Shown in pieces: positions 55,644 to 63,404 of a stretch of DNA of 64,000 nt. The stretch is taken from NCBI RefSeq assembly GCF_013409935.1, contig NZ_JACCCO010000001.1, positions 1,426,001 to 1,490,000 on the forward strand. The letters run 5' to 3'. How positions within the stretch are numbered: the stretch's first letter is position 1; the number at the start of each line of letters is the position of its first letter. A model generated the notes under the pieces. The model was not told the origin of the DNA, ran no database searches, and saw only the letters and a list, made by a program, of their open reading frames with translations. The DNA comes from Streptosporangium sandarakinum (GTDB lineage: Bacteria > Actinomycetota > Actinomycetes > Streptosporangiales > Streptosporangiaceae). A program made the translations under genes and the position numbers.

Positions 55644-56642
55644 GTGATTGCCCGGACCAGAGCACGGCGCGGCCTGCGGTTTCTCGCGGTGGTGGCGGCC
55701 GTCCTCCTTGTGCTCCCGGGGGTGGCCGCGGCCACCCTCACCCTGCAGTTTACCGGGACCCCGGCGTCCTGGGCGAAGACGAGCGGCCACGACGCCCTGT
55801 GGCTGGGCCACGCCTGGGTGGACGGCCGCAAGAGCGCGGCGGACCTCAAACGCCTGGCCGACCGGCTGCGCCGGACCGGGATCCGGGACGTGTACGTCCA
55901 CACCGGGCCGTTCAACGCCGACGGCTCGCTGCCCGACCGGAGTCCCGGGGCGCGCGACTTCGTGAAGCGGTGGCACGCCGAGCTGCCGGACGTGCGGGTG
56001 TCGGCGTGGCTCGGGCAGAAGGTGGACGGCTTCCTGGACCTCGACGACCGGGCCGTCCGGGACCGGGTCGTGGAGAGCGCCCGCTCGGTCATGGCGCTGG
56101 GCTTCGACGGCGTCCACTACAACTTCGAGCCGGTCGGCGACGGCGACGCCGACTTCCTGGACCTGCTGGAGCGCACCCGCCCGGTCCTCGGCGGCGGCCC
56201 ACTGTCCACCTCCACCCCGCAGATCGAGCCGTTCCCGCTGACCCGGCCGGTGGTGCGGGGCGTCATCGGCCACGACAAGTACTGGTCGCCGGACTACTTC
56301 CGCCAGGTCGCGGCCCGCGTCGACCAGGTCGCGATCATGACCTACGACTCCTTCCTCCCCTCCGAGCTGCTCTACGGCGGCCACGTCGTACGGCAGGCCG
56401 TCTTCGCCCTGGACCTCGTGCCCCCGGACAAGACGCTGCTCATCGGCGCGCCCGCCTACCACGACCACGCCATGTCGTGGTCCGACGGGGCCGAGAGCGT
56501 CGCGACGGCGGCGCGGGGCGCGCGGCTGGCGCTGACCGCCCACGGCGAGCGCCGCGAGCGGTTCGGGCTGGCGCTGTACGTGGACTTCGCCACCACGGAA
56601 CAGGACTGGGAGGAATACCGGCGGTTCTGGTTCCGGCCCTGA
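55644..56642 (+). CDS. secreted GH18-like (TIM-barrel) protein
   Basis: A 332-residue protein with a signal peptide ([23 protein letters not shown]). A glycosidase-like barrel follows: [31 protein letters not shown], and [14 protein letters not shown] around residues 151-164. The GH18 catalytic motif DGxDxDxE is read here as DGVHYNFE, keeping the Glu but replacing two Asp with His and Asn. [12 protein letters not shown] (a GH18 YD-type motif) is present. It is probably a polysaccharide-binding or weakly hydrolytic protein. It starts GTG 55644, close to and divergent from lepA. Confidence 0.7.
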   Translation: MIARTRARRGLRFLAVVAAVLLVLPGVAAATLTLQFTGTPASWAKTSGHDALWLGHAWVDGRKSAADLKRLADRLRRTGIRDVYVHTGPFNADGSLPDRSPGARDFVKRWHAELPDVRVSAWLGQKVDGFLDLDDRAVRDRVVESARSVMALGFDGVHYNFEPVGDGDADFLDLLERTRPVLGGGPLSTSTPQIEPFPLTRPVVRGVIGHDKYWSPDYFRQVAARVDQVAIMTYDSFLPSELLYGGHVVRQAVFALDLVPPDKTLLIGAPAYHDHAMSWSDGAESVATAARGARLALTAHGERRERFGLALYVDFATTEQDWEEYRRFWFRP

Positions 56643-56690
56643 TGAAAGAAGGGTAAGCTTGTCGGGCATCCTTCTGACCCGGCTGTCGAT

Positions 56691-56720
56691 TTGAGCGATC
56701 GTCCGGTCCGTTGGTAGCCT
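56691..56720 (+). promoter_or_regulatory. sigma-70-type promoter for rpsT
   Basis: TTGAGC (56691-56696) and TAGCCT (56715-56720), 18-bp spacer, about 70 bp before the rpsT start. Confidence 0.5.
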
Positions 56721-56790
56721 GTTCAACTGCGTGTGGCGCGCCCTCTCTGCCCGCGCGCCCCACTCCGACAACTTTCACCGAGGCTTCTTC

Positions 56791-57063
56791 GTGGCGAACA
56801 TCAAGTCCCAGATCAAGCGCAACCGGCAGAACGAGAAGGCCCGGCTGCGTAACAAGGCTGTCAAGTCGTCCCTGAAGACGGCGATCCGCAAGTTCCGCGA
56901 GGCCGCCGAGCAGGGCAATGTCGACGAGGCCATCGTGCTGCAGCGCGCCGCCTCCCGCCAGCTGGACAAGGCCGCCAGCAAGGGCGTCATCCACAAGAAC
57001 CAGGCTGCCAACCGCAAGTCGGCGATCGCCCAGCGCGTCGCCGCCCTGTCGGCCGCCAAGTAA
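56791..57063 (+). CDS. rpsT: 30S ribosomal protein S20
   Basis: A 90-residue basic protein from GTG 56791 ([20 protein letters not shown]) with the family patterns [10 protein letters not shown] and [19 protein letters not shown]. The longer frame upstream is not conserved. It is transcribed against holA, with a terminator between. Confidence 0.96.
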   Translation: MANIKSQIKRNRQNEKARLRNKAVKSSLKTAIRKFREAAEQGNVDEAIVLQRAASRQLDKAASKGVIHKNQAANRKSAIAQRVAALSAAK

Positions 57064-57075
57064 TCCCGGTTCTTT

Positions 57076-57117
57076 CGGAGCGCCGCGTCCCTTCGGGGCC
57101 GCGGTGCTCCGGCTTTT
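57076..57117 (+). terminator. rpsT terminator hairpin
   Basis: CGGAGC...GCTCCG outer stem (57076-57081 with 57106-57111) enclosing CCGCG/CGCGG, then TTTT within GGCTTTTCC, directly after the rpsT stop. Confidence 0.65.
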
Positions 57118-57256
57118 CCGGCCCACCTCGCATCCCGCCCCGCCCGCCTCCGGGCCGCTGGCCGCCCACCGCGTCCGCCGCGTACCGTGAGCGGGCCGGG
57201 GCGGCCGTTCGTACGCCCCGGTCCCGTGCCGGCGCCGGCCGGGGCGGCCGGGTCCC

Positions 57257-57297
57257 GTTCCGTGGATCGTCCCGCCTGCGGCGGGGATCCACGGAAC
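57257..57297 (-). terminator. long hairpin after holA
   Basis: GTTCCGTGGATC/GATCCACGGAAC (57257-57268 with 57286-57297) encloses CCCGCC/GGCGGG (loop TGC), nearly 18 bp in total with a two-base bulge, ending 5 nt before the holA stop codon. Confidence 0.75.
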
Positions 57298-57302
57298 AGA
57301 AC

Positions 57303-58274
57303 CTACCGACCGGTACGGCTGGCGACGACGGTCTGGATCATGTGCTCCAGCGCGTAGGCCGGGTCGGCGCCGCCGCCCTTGACCTGGGCGTCGGCCGCGG
57401 CGACGGCCTGCAGGGCGCGGGCGATGCCCTCGGGGCCCCAGCCGTTCAGCTGCTTCCTGGTCCGGTCGATCTTCCACGGCGGCATGCCGAGGTGGCTCGC
57501 GAGCTGCCCGCCCCGCAGGTTGCGCGGGGCGCCGCCCACCTTGGCCAGCGAGCGCAGGCTCCCCGCGAGCGCGCTGACCAGCAGGACCGGGGCCGTGCCG
57601 GTGGCCAGCGCCCAGCGGAGCTGCTCCAGCGCGTCCCCCAGCCGGCCCTCCACGGCCGAGTCGGCCACGGTGAACCCGCTGACCTCCGCCTGCCCCCGGT
57701 GGTAGCGGGCGACGGCGGCCTCGTCGATGGTCTTGCCGGGGGTGTCGAAGGCGAGCTGGTTGCAGGCCGCAGCCAGCTCCCGCAGGTCATTGCCGACCGC
57801 GTCGAGCAGCGCGGCCGCCGCGTCCGCGCCGATGGACCGCCCTGCCCGCTTCATCTCGGCCCTGATGAACGCCAGCCGCTCGGCCGGCTTGGTCAGCTTC
57901 GTGACGGTGACCACGTGGGCGCCGGCCTTCTTGACGCCGTCGGCCAGCGCCTTGCCCTTGGCCCCGCCGGCGTGCGCGAGCACCAGCACGGTGTCCTCGG
58001 CCGGGTGGGCGGTGTAGGAGACGATCTCGGTGACGACGTCCTTGACGAGGTCCTGGGCGGAGCGGATCACCACCACGGTCCCGCCGCCGAACAGCGACGG
58101 CGAGGACAGCCGGGTCAGCTCCCCCGGCTCGACCTTCGACCCGACCAGGTCGTGGACCTCCGCGCCGGAGTCGGCGGCACGGCACGCCGCGATCACCTCG
58201 CCCACCGCGCGATCGGCCAGCAACTCCTCGTCGCCGACCACCAGTGTCACCCGTGCCGGGTCGTTCGCCGCCAT
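57303..58274 (-). CDS. holA: DNA polymerase III delta subunit
   Basis: A 323-residue clamp-loader subunit: VTLVVGDEELLADRAV, SPSLFGGGTVVVIRSAQDL, AVGNDLRELAAACNQLAF and PPWKIDRTRKQLNGWG. ATG 58274 is preferred; ATG 58286 would add four residues and is equally possible. The much longer frame upstream is the antisense of comEC and is not real. Confidence 0.9.
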   Translation of the reverse strand: MAANDPARVTLVVGDEELLADRAVGEVIAACRAADSGAEVHDLVGSKVEPGELTRLSSPSLFGGGTVVVIRSAQDLVKDVVTEIVSYTAHPAEDTVLVLAHAGGAKGKALADGVKKAGAHVVTVTKLTKPAERLAFIRAEMKRAGRSIGADAAAALLDAVGNDLRELAAACNQLAFDTPGKTIDEAAVARYHRGQAEVSGFTVADSAVEGRLGDALEQLRWALATGTAPVLLVSALAGSLRSLAKVGGAPRNLRGGQLASHLGMPPWKIDRTRKQLNGWGPEGIARALQAVAAADAQVKGGGADPAYALEHMIQTVVASRTGR

Positions 58275-58376
58275 GCCCAGCAGCATGCCACGTGCGGGTG
58301 ACCGAATCGCAATCAGCAAGCCGTTCGCGACCCGGACGCGGTCGTCCTCGGGCACGCTGTGGAGCAGCCGAAGGAG

Positions 58377-58413
58377 TTGACATCCTCCCCACGGCTGAAG
58401 CCCGGGGTCTCCA
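58377..58413 (-). mobile_element. solitary right end of an IS200/IS605-type (TnpB) element
   Basis: On the minus strand the sequence ends in GGGGAGGATGTCAA after a CCCCGGGCTTCAGCCGTGGGG-like hairpin, which is the textbook right end of this group. No transposase remains beside it: the element body has been lost, leaving an approximately 37-bp scar between holA and the small zinc-ribbon ORF. Confidence 0.7.
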
Positions 58414-58429
58414 CGCTCAAGGAGTTTCG

Positions 58430-58642
58430 ATGAACCCCATGATGCGCTCCGCCGTCTGCCGTAACACCTGCCCGCGCTGCGGGTCGCCCCTTGACGAGGG
58501 GCCCGTCGTGTACCGCTGCGCGTGCTGCGGCCGTTCGGTCTACGCCGCCGACGTGAACACCGAGTTCCGCCGCCCGGCCCCGGCCTCTGCCTCGGCCCTG
58601 GCTCCGCCCCCCGCTCTGGCCCCGGCCCCGGCTCTGACCTGA
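58430..58642 (+). CDS. small zinc-ribbon protein, 70 aa
   Basis: ATG 58430 follows AAGGAG by 5 nt, a strong ribosome site. The product has CPRCG and CACCG knuckles 15 residues apart (about 15-33) and a Pro/Ala tail. I do not recognise a named family. Its promoter would have to lie in or near the solitary IS right end described at 58377. Confidence 0.55.
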   Translation: MNPMMRSAVCRNTCPRCGSPLDEGPVVYRCACCGRSVYAADVNTEFRRPAPASASALAPPPALAPAPALT

Positions 58643-58681
58643 GCCGGGGCCGGAAGGCGCCCGGCGGAATCCGGCGGGGCC

Positions 58682-61108
58682 TTACGGCGGTGGACCGCGC
58701 CCCCTGACGACGATCGCCAGGCCGTCCTTCCCGGCCACCACGGCGAGGTCTCCTGACAGGTCGGTGCGGTAGACCCGCACGCCCAGGTGACCGAGCCGGG
58801 CCAGGGTCGCGGGGGCGGGGTGACCGTAGTCGTTGCCCGCCCCGACGCTGATCAGCGCGGCCCGGGCACCGGTGGCCGCGAGGAACCCGGGGTCGCCCCT
58901 GGCGGACCCGTGGTGGGGGACCTTGAGGACGTCGGCCCTGGGCAGGCCCCGCCGCAGCAGCTCCGCCTGGGCCTCCGTCTCGGCGTCCCCGCTGAGCAGC
59001 GCCGACCCCGCCGCCCAGCTCACGTGGACCACGACGCTGGCGTTGTTCACGGCCGTCTCCTCCCCTCCGCCGGCGGCGGGCGCGCCCTCCGGCGGGCCGA
59101 TGACCGTGAGCCGGGAGGGGCCGAAGGTCCAGCTCACGCCCGGCCGCGCCGCCCACTCGGGAATCCGCCGGCGGGCGAGGTCGCCGCTCAGCCGGAGCCG
59201 CCCGGGCCCGGATCCCCCGTGCGGGGTGACGACCACCGCTCCCACCTCGCGCCCCCGGAGGACCCCGTCCAGGCCGCCGATGTGGTCGAGGTGCGGATGG
59301 GTGAGGATGACCAGCGGCACCTGGCGGATCCCCATGGCGCGCAGGCACCGGTCGGTGGACACCGGATCGGGCCCGGCGTCGACCACCACGGCCCGCCCGG
59401 GGCCGGCGGCCACCAGGAGGGCGTCTCCCTGGCCGACGTCGCAGGCGACCAGCAGCCAGCGTTCGGGCGGCCAGCGGGACACGGCCGGCCCGGCCACGGC
59501 CACCGCGACGGCCGCGCCGGCCGCCAGGGCGAGGACGACCAGGCGCGGCCGCCGGTGACGCAGCACCAGGACGGCGGCGGGCACGGTGACGGCCAGCGCC
59601 ACCAGACCGGGCACGCCGCCCGGCCACGGGATCACCGCCAGCGGGAGCCCGGCGGCCCGCCCGGCCACCGCGATGATCCACCCGGTGGCCAGCCCCGCAG
59701 GGCGGACCAGCAGCCGGGCGAGATCCATCTGCACGGGGGCGACCAGCGCGGCGAGGAACCCGATCAGCGTGGCGGGCGCGACGGCGGGCCCGGCGAGGAG
59801 GTTCGCCGGGATCGCCACCGGTTCGAGCTGCCCGGCCATCAGGACCAGCACGGGGGTGACGGCGGCCTGCGCCGCCGCGGGCACGGCGACCGCCTCCGCC
59901 GCCCAGCGGGGCAGCCGGGTGGCGAGGCGGTCGCGCCAGCGCGGTGCGAGGAGCAGGATGCCGCCCGTGGCGCAGACCGACAGCGCGAAGCCGTAGGAGC
60001 GGGCGAGGACGGGGTCGAAGAGGATCAGCCCGAGGACCGTCGCCGACAGGGCCGCCACCCCGTCGCGGGACCGGCCGGTGCCCAGCGCCACCACCGCGAC
60101 GAGGCCCATGACGAGGGCGCGCAGCACGCTGGGCGACGGCCGGGCCACCACGGCGAAGGAGAGCATGGCCACCGCCGCGAGCACCGCCCTGGCCGGCAGG
60201 GGGAGCCCCGCGACACGGGCCAGGGCGATCGCCGCTCCGGCCACGATCGCCAGGTTGGCTCCGGAGACCGCGGTGAGGTGGCTGAGCCCGGCGGCTTTGA
60301 AGTCGGCCGTGACCTGCCGGTCCATCCCGGAGACGTCACCGGCCACCAGTCCGGGCAGCAGACCGCGCTCGTCGGGCGGCAGCACCGCGGCGGCCTCCCG
60401 CAGGCCGGAGCGGAGCGCCCCGGCCACCCGCTGCTCCCAGGAGGGCGCGCCCAGGACCCGCAGCGGCCCGCGCACGAGCACCACGGCGGCGAGCAGCTCG
60501 GCGGAGTCCGCGTGGACGAACCGGCCACGGACGGCGACCCGCTGGCTGGGCAGCAGCGGCCGCCACTCCCCGCCCGTGGTGAGCAGCATCACCGGGGCGC
60601 GCAACGCCACCCTGCCGCGCGCCGTCTCGACCGACTCGACCCTCGCGGGCACCGCGAAGCTCTCCCCGCGGTAGGGGCCCGCGCGCCGGGGCAGCTCCCG
60701 GGGGTCTCCCGTCAGCACCGCCTCGATCCCCGTCGGGGCTCCGCTCCTGACGAGCTCGGCCACCGGGCCCGTGCCGACGGCGTGGACCCGGAACGCCACC
60801 GTCCCGGCGACCGCGGCGACGCAGCCCAGCACCGCGAGGGCCGTGTTCCGCCAGGCGGGGTGCGCTCTCAGCACGCGCGCGCCCGCGGCCGTAACGAGAG
60901 CAGCCGCGGCGGCGAGCACGGCGGTGACGGCGCCCGCCGGGGCCGGGCAGCCCAGAAGGACGAGGGCGGTCGCCCACGAGGCGAGTGCGGGCAGGGCGAG
61001 CCGCGGAGTCCGGTCGAGGATCCGCGCCACACCCTCCGCCCGGTCCCTCCCGTCGGGGGTCCGCGCCACACCCCGCATCCGGTCCCTCCGGCCGAGAAAC
61101 CGCGTCAC
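58682..61108 (-). CDS. comEC: ComEC/Rec2-family DNA uptake protein with metallo-beta-lactamase domain
   Basis: An 808-residue protein. The membrane competence domain (about 160-500) has GLVAGDVSGMDRQVTADFKAAGLSHLTAVSGANLA. The C-terminal MBL domain (about 530-800) has LVACDVGQGDALLV, LTHPHLDHIGGLDG, VPHHGS and other metal ligands. The N-terminal 35 residues derive from a tandem DNA repeat (GVARTPDGRDRAEGVARILDRTP), so the true start may be further in. GTG 61108 overlaps comEA by 4 nt. Homologues move single-stranded DNA across the membrane; competence in this organism is unproven. Confidence 0.93.
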   Translation of the reverse strand: MTRFLGRRDRMRGVARTPDGRDRAEGVARILDRTPRLALPALASWATALVLLGCPAPAGAVTAVLAAAAALVTAAGARVLRAHPAWRNTALAVLGCVAAVAGTVAFRVHAVGTGPVAELVRSGAPTGIEAVLTGDPRELPRRAGPYRGESFAVPARVESVETARGRVALRAPVMLLTTGGEWRPLLPSQRVAVRGRFVHADSAELLAAVVLVRGPLRVLGAPSWEQRVAGALRSGLREAAAVLPPDERGLLPGLVAGDVSGMDRQVTADFKAAGLSHLTAVSGANLAIVAGAAIALARVAGLPLPARAVLAAVAMLSFAVVARPSPSVLRALVMGLVAVVALGTGRSRDGVAALSATVLGLILFDPVLARSYGFALSVCATGGILLLAPRWRDRLATRLPRWAAEAVAVPAAAQAAVTPVLVLMAGQLEPVAIPANLLAGPAVAPATLIGFLAALVAPVQMDLARLLVRPAGLATGWIIAVAGRAAGLPLAVIPWPGGVPGLVALAVTVPAAVLVLRHRRPRLVVLALAAGAAVAVAVAGPAVSRWPPERWLLVACDVGQGDALLVAAGPGRAVVVDAGPDPVSTDRCLRAMGIRQVPLVILTHPHLDHIGGLDGVLRGREVGAVVVTPHGGSGPGRLRLSGDLARRRIPEWAARPGVSWTFGPSRLTVIGPPEGAPAAGGGEETAVNNASVVVHVSWAAGSALLSGDAETEAQAELLRRGLPRADVLKVPHHGSARGDPGFLAATGARAALISVGAGNDYGHPAPATLARLGHLGVRVYRTDLSGDLAVVAGKDGLAIVVRGRGPPP

Positions 61109-61110
61109 AC
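61012..61110. repeat. three imperfect copies of a roughly 40-bp unit at the start of comEC
   Basis: The motif TCCGCGCCACACCC...CGGTCCCTCC recurs near 61020, 61062 and (degenerate, CCGCGTCACACCC) 61098. It encodes the repeated VAR-type residues at the ComEC N-terminus and overlaps the comEA stop. Confidence 0.6.
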
Positions 61111-62127
61111 CCGTACCCTGTCCTTCATCTCGGCGTACTTCCGGTCGCCGATGCCACTGACCTCGCGGAGTTGCTCCACGGCGCGGAACCCGCCGTGCCC
61201 GTCGCGGTATTCGACGATGCGGCGGGCCAGCACCTCGCCGACGCCCGGCAGCTGTTCGAGCTGTTGCGGGGTGGCGGTGTTGAGGTCGATGACGGCCTCC
61301 GCGGGATCGGCCCCGGCCGGCGGCGCGGCGGCGGGTCCCGGTGCGCCGACGTCGATCTGCTCGCCGTCGACGAGTCTGCGGGCGAGGTTGAGGTGGCCGG
61401 TGCCGGCCCCCCGGCGGACGCCCCCGGCGGCCCGGACCGCGTCGGTGACCCGGGAACCCACGGGCAGGGTGATCACACCCGGACGACGGACCTTGCCGGT
61501 GACGTGGACCACGACCTCGGGGACGGCTCCGGGGGGCCGGCCGGCTCCCGCGGCACCCGGCCCCGGCGGCTCCGGGCCCTGCCGCGCGAGGTCAGGCGAT
61601 GCGGAGGGAGGCGGGGGCGCCGGAGCCGCGAGCGGAGCGCCGGAGACGGGGACGGGCGGGGTGAGCGGTTCGGGCCGGGGCTGGGACCGCCAGGCGTAGA
61701 GACCGCCCGCGACGGCCGCGGCCAGGGCGACGAGGAGGAGCAGGCGCAGGCCGGGGCCGCTCGGTGCGAGCGCGGGGGCCTGCGCGGCGATGGCCGTGCG
61801 GAGGGCCTCGAAGGAGGTGGGGACGGAAGGGGGGACGGGTGCGGAACGCGGGCGCGCGGCGGGACCGCCGGGCGGAGGAGCACCCGGCGAGGACGGATCG
61901 TCCGCGAGCGGAGACAGGCCGCCGGACCGGAGCGGGCCTCCAGTTCGGAGCGGACCGGCGGGCGGCGCGAACGGGCCGCCCGGCGGGAGCGAGCTGGCGG
62001 GCGGCGTGAACGGGTCGCCCGGCCGGAACGGGCCGGGTGAGGGCGGGCCGGTGGGGACGGGCGCTGTCAGCGCCCGCAGCCGCGACTCGGCCCGGAACCG
62101 CTCGGTGTCGTGGTCGGTGATCCGCAC
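61105..62127 (-). CDS. comEA: ComEA-like helix-hairpin-helix protein
   Basis: A 340-residue DNA-binding competence protein. There is a long Pro/Gly/Ser-rich N-terminal tail, one membrane helix (about 125-145), an SLBB domain (VVVHVTGKVRRPGVITLPVGSRVTDAV) and a C-terminal HhH pair (DLNTATPQQLEQLPGVGEVLARRIVEYRDGHGGF, VSGIGDRKYAEM). It is the first gene of the comEA-comEC unit. The N-terminal tail is far longer than in typical ComEA (about 200 aa). Confidence 0.92.
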   Translation of the reverse strand: MRITDHDTERFRAESRLRALTAPVPTGPPSPGPFRPGDPFTPPASSLPPGGPFAPPAGPLRTGGPLRSGGLSPLADDPSSPGAPPPGGPAARPRSAPVPPSVPTSFEALRTAIAAQAPALAPSGPGLRLLLLVALAAAVAGGLYAWRSQPRPEPLTPPVPVSGAPLAAPAPPPPSASPDLARQGPEPPGPGAAGAGRPPGAVPEVVVHVTGKVRRPGVITLPVGSRVTDAVRAAGGVRRGAGTGHLNLARRLVDGEQIDVGAPGPAAAPPAGADPAEAVIDLNTATPQQLEQLPGVGEVLARRIVEYRDGHGGFRAVEQLREVSGIGDRKYAEMKDRVRV

Positions 62128-62302
62128 ATCCGGGACGCTACGGCGGCCTCGCCGACCGCATCCGGGCCGAATCCCGTTCTGGGGACAACCCGCCCTCCCG
62201 GGACGGCCTGTGGAAAAGCCCCGCCCGGTTCCGCCCGGTCCCGGCGCCGCGGGGAGACGCGGGCTCCCAAGGCCCTACGCCGGAGGAAGCCGGGTAAGGG
62301 GT

Positions 62303-63151
62303 TCAGCAGTGCGGGGAGACCGTCAGGCCCAGCATGCCGGGGCCCACGTGGGCGCCGATCACCGCGCCGACCTCCACCACGGTCACCGAGGCGAGTCCGG
62401 GGACGCGCTGGGGCAGCCGCGCGGCCATGGCGCCGGCACGGTCCTCCGCGGCGAGGTGCTGGACGGCGATGTCCACCGGACCGCTCCCCGCGGCCTGGAC
62501 GGCGAGGTCCTCCAGGCGGGCGATGGCCCGGGAGGCGGTGCGGACCTTCTCCAGGGGGACGATCACGCCGTCGGCGATGTGCAACAGCGGCTTGGTCCGC
62601 AGTGCGGAGCCGAGCAGCGTGGCCGCCGCGCCGATCCGGCCTCCCCTGCGCAGGTGTTCGAGGGTGTCGACGTAGAAGAAGCTGCGGGTCGCCTTCATGC
62701 GGCGGCGGGCGGCGTCGGCCACCTCGGTACGGGTGGCGCCCCGCGCGGCGGCCTCGGCGGCGGCGAGGACAGGGAAGCCGAGGCCCATGGCGATCGACTC
62801 GCTGTCGACGACCTCGACGGGCACCAGCGAGTCCTCGGCCCCGGCGCGGGCCGCCTCGACCGTGCCGGACATCTCCCCCGACAGGTGGATGGAGACGATC
62901 CCGGCCGCGCCCCGCGCTGCGGCGGCCTCGTAGGCGTCCGCGAAGCGCTGGGGCGCGGGCCTGGAGGTCGTCACCGGAGCCCACTCGCCGAGCGCGTCGC
63001 TCATCCCCGCGCCGTCGATCTGGGCCACGTCGTCGAGCCCTCTGCCGCCGACGACGACCTGCAGCGGCACCACGGTGATCCCCAGGCGGGAGACGGCCTC
63101 CTCGGGGAGGTAGGCGGTGGAGTCGGTGACGACGGCGACCGATGGCGGCAT
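62303..63151 (-). CDS. DegV-family fatty-acid-binding protein
   Basis: A 282-residue protein: SVAVVTDSTAYLPEE at the N-terminus, VTTSRPAPQRFADAYEAAAARG, IHLSGEMSGTVEAA, and the lipid-binding FYVDTLEHLRRGGRIGAA. It binds fatty acyl chains; in bacteria it pairs with FakA-type kinases, none of which is visible here. It is upstream of comEA on the same strand, with 175 nt between. Confidence 0.93.
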   Translation of the reverse strand: MPPSVAVVTDSTAYLPEEAVSRLGITVVPLQVVVGGRGLDDVAQIDGAGMSDALGEWAPVTTSRPAPQRFADAYEAAAARGAAGIVSIHLSGEMSGTVEAARAGAEDSLVPVEVVDSESIAMGLGFPVLAAAEAAARGATRTEVADAARRRMKATRSFFYVDTLEHLRRGGRIGAAATLLGSALRTKPLLHIADGVIVPLEKVRTASRAIARLEDLAVQAAGSGPVDIAVQHLAAEDRAGAMAARLPQRVPGLASVTVVEVGAVIGAHVGPGMLGLTVSPHC

Positions 63152-63370
63152 ATGCCGAGATTACCCGGCGGGACCGGCCGGATGCGGGGCGCCGTCGCCG
63201 GACCCGGCGGGCGGCGTCCCGGTGACCGGCCCGGCCCGATCACGGGATCGCCGGGCCACCCCGCTCACCGGGCCACCCGGGTGACCGCCTCGATCACCGG
63301 ATCGCCGGATCGCCTTGATCGCTGGAGCGGCCCGTCCACCGGACCACCCCGATCGCCGGAGCGGCCCGTT

Positions 63371-63404
63371 CACCGGACCTGGACGGTCACCGGACCTGGA
63401 CGGT
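63371..63404. repeat. two exact 17-bp tandem repeats
   Basis: CACCGGACCTGGACGGT at 63371-63387 and 63388-63404, directly before the hutI stop. The 200 bp to the left are rich in related GATCGCCGGAGCGGCCC copies with no gene. Confidence 0.75.

Noticed and set aside
55614-56771. 386-residue N-terminal extension of lepA
   Set aside because: The extension runs antisense through the GH18-like and rpsT upstream region and lacks any conserved pattern; LepA homologues begin near residue 387 of that frame (ATG 55613).
58787-61699. 970-codon open frame on the plus strand
   Set aside because: Antisense to comEC and comEA, repetitive Gly/Asp/Gln/His composition, no domain. It is a shadow of the real genes.
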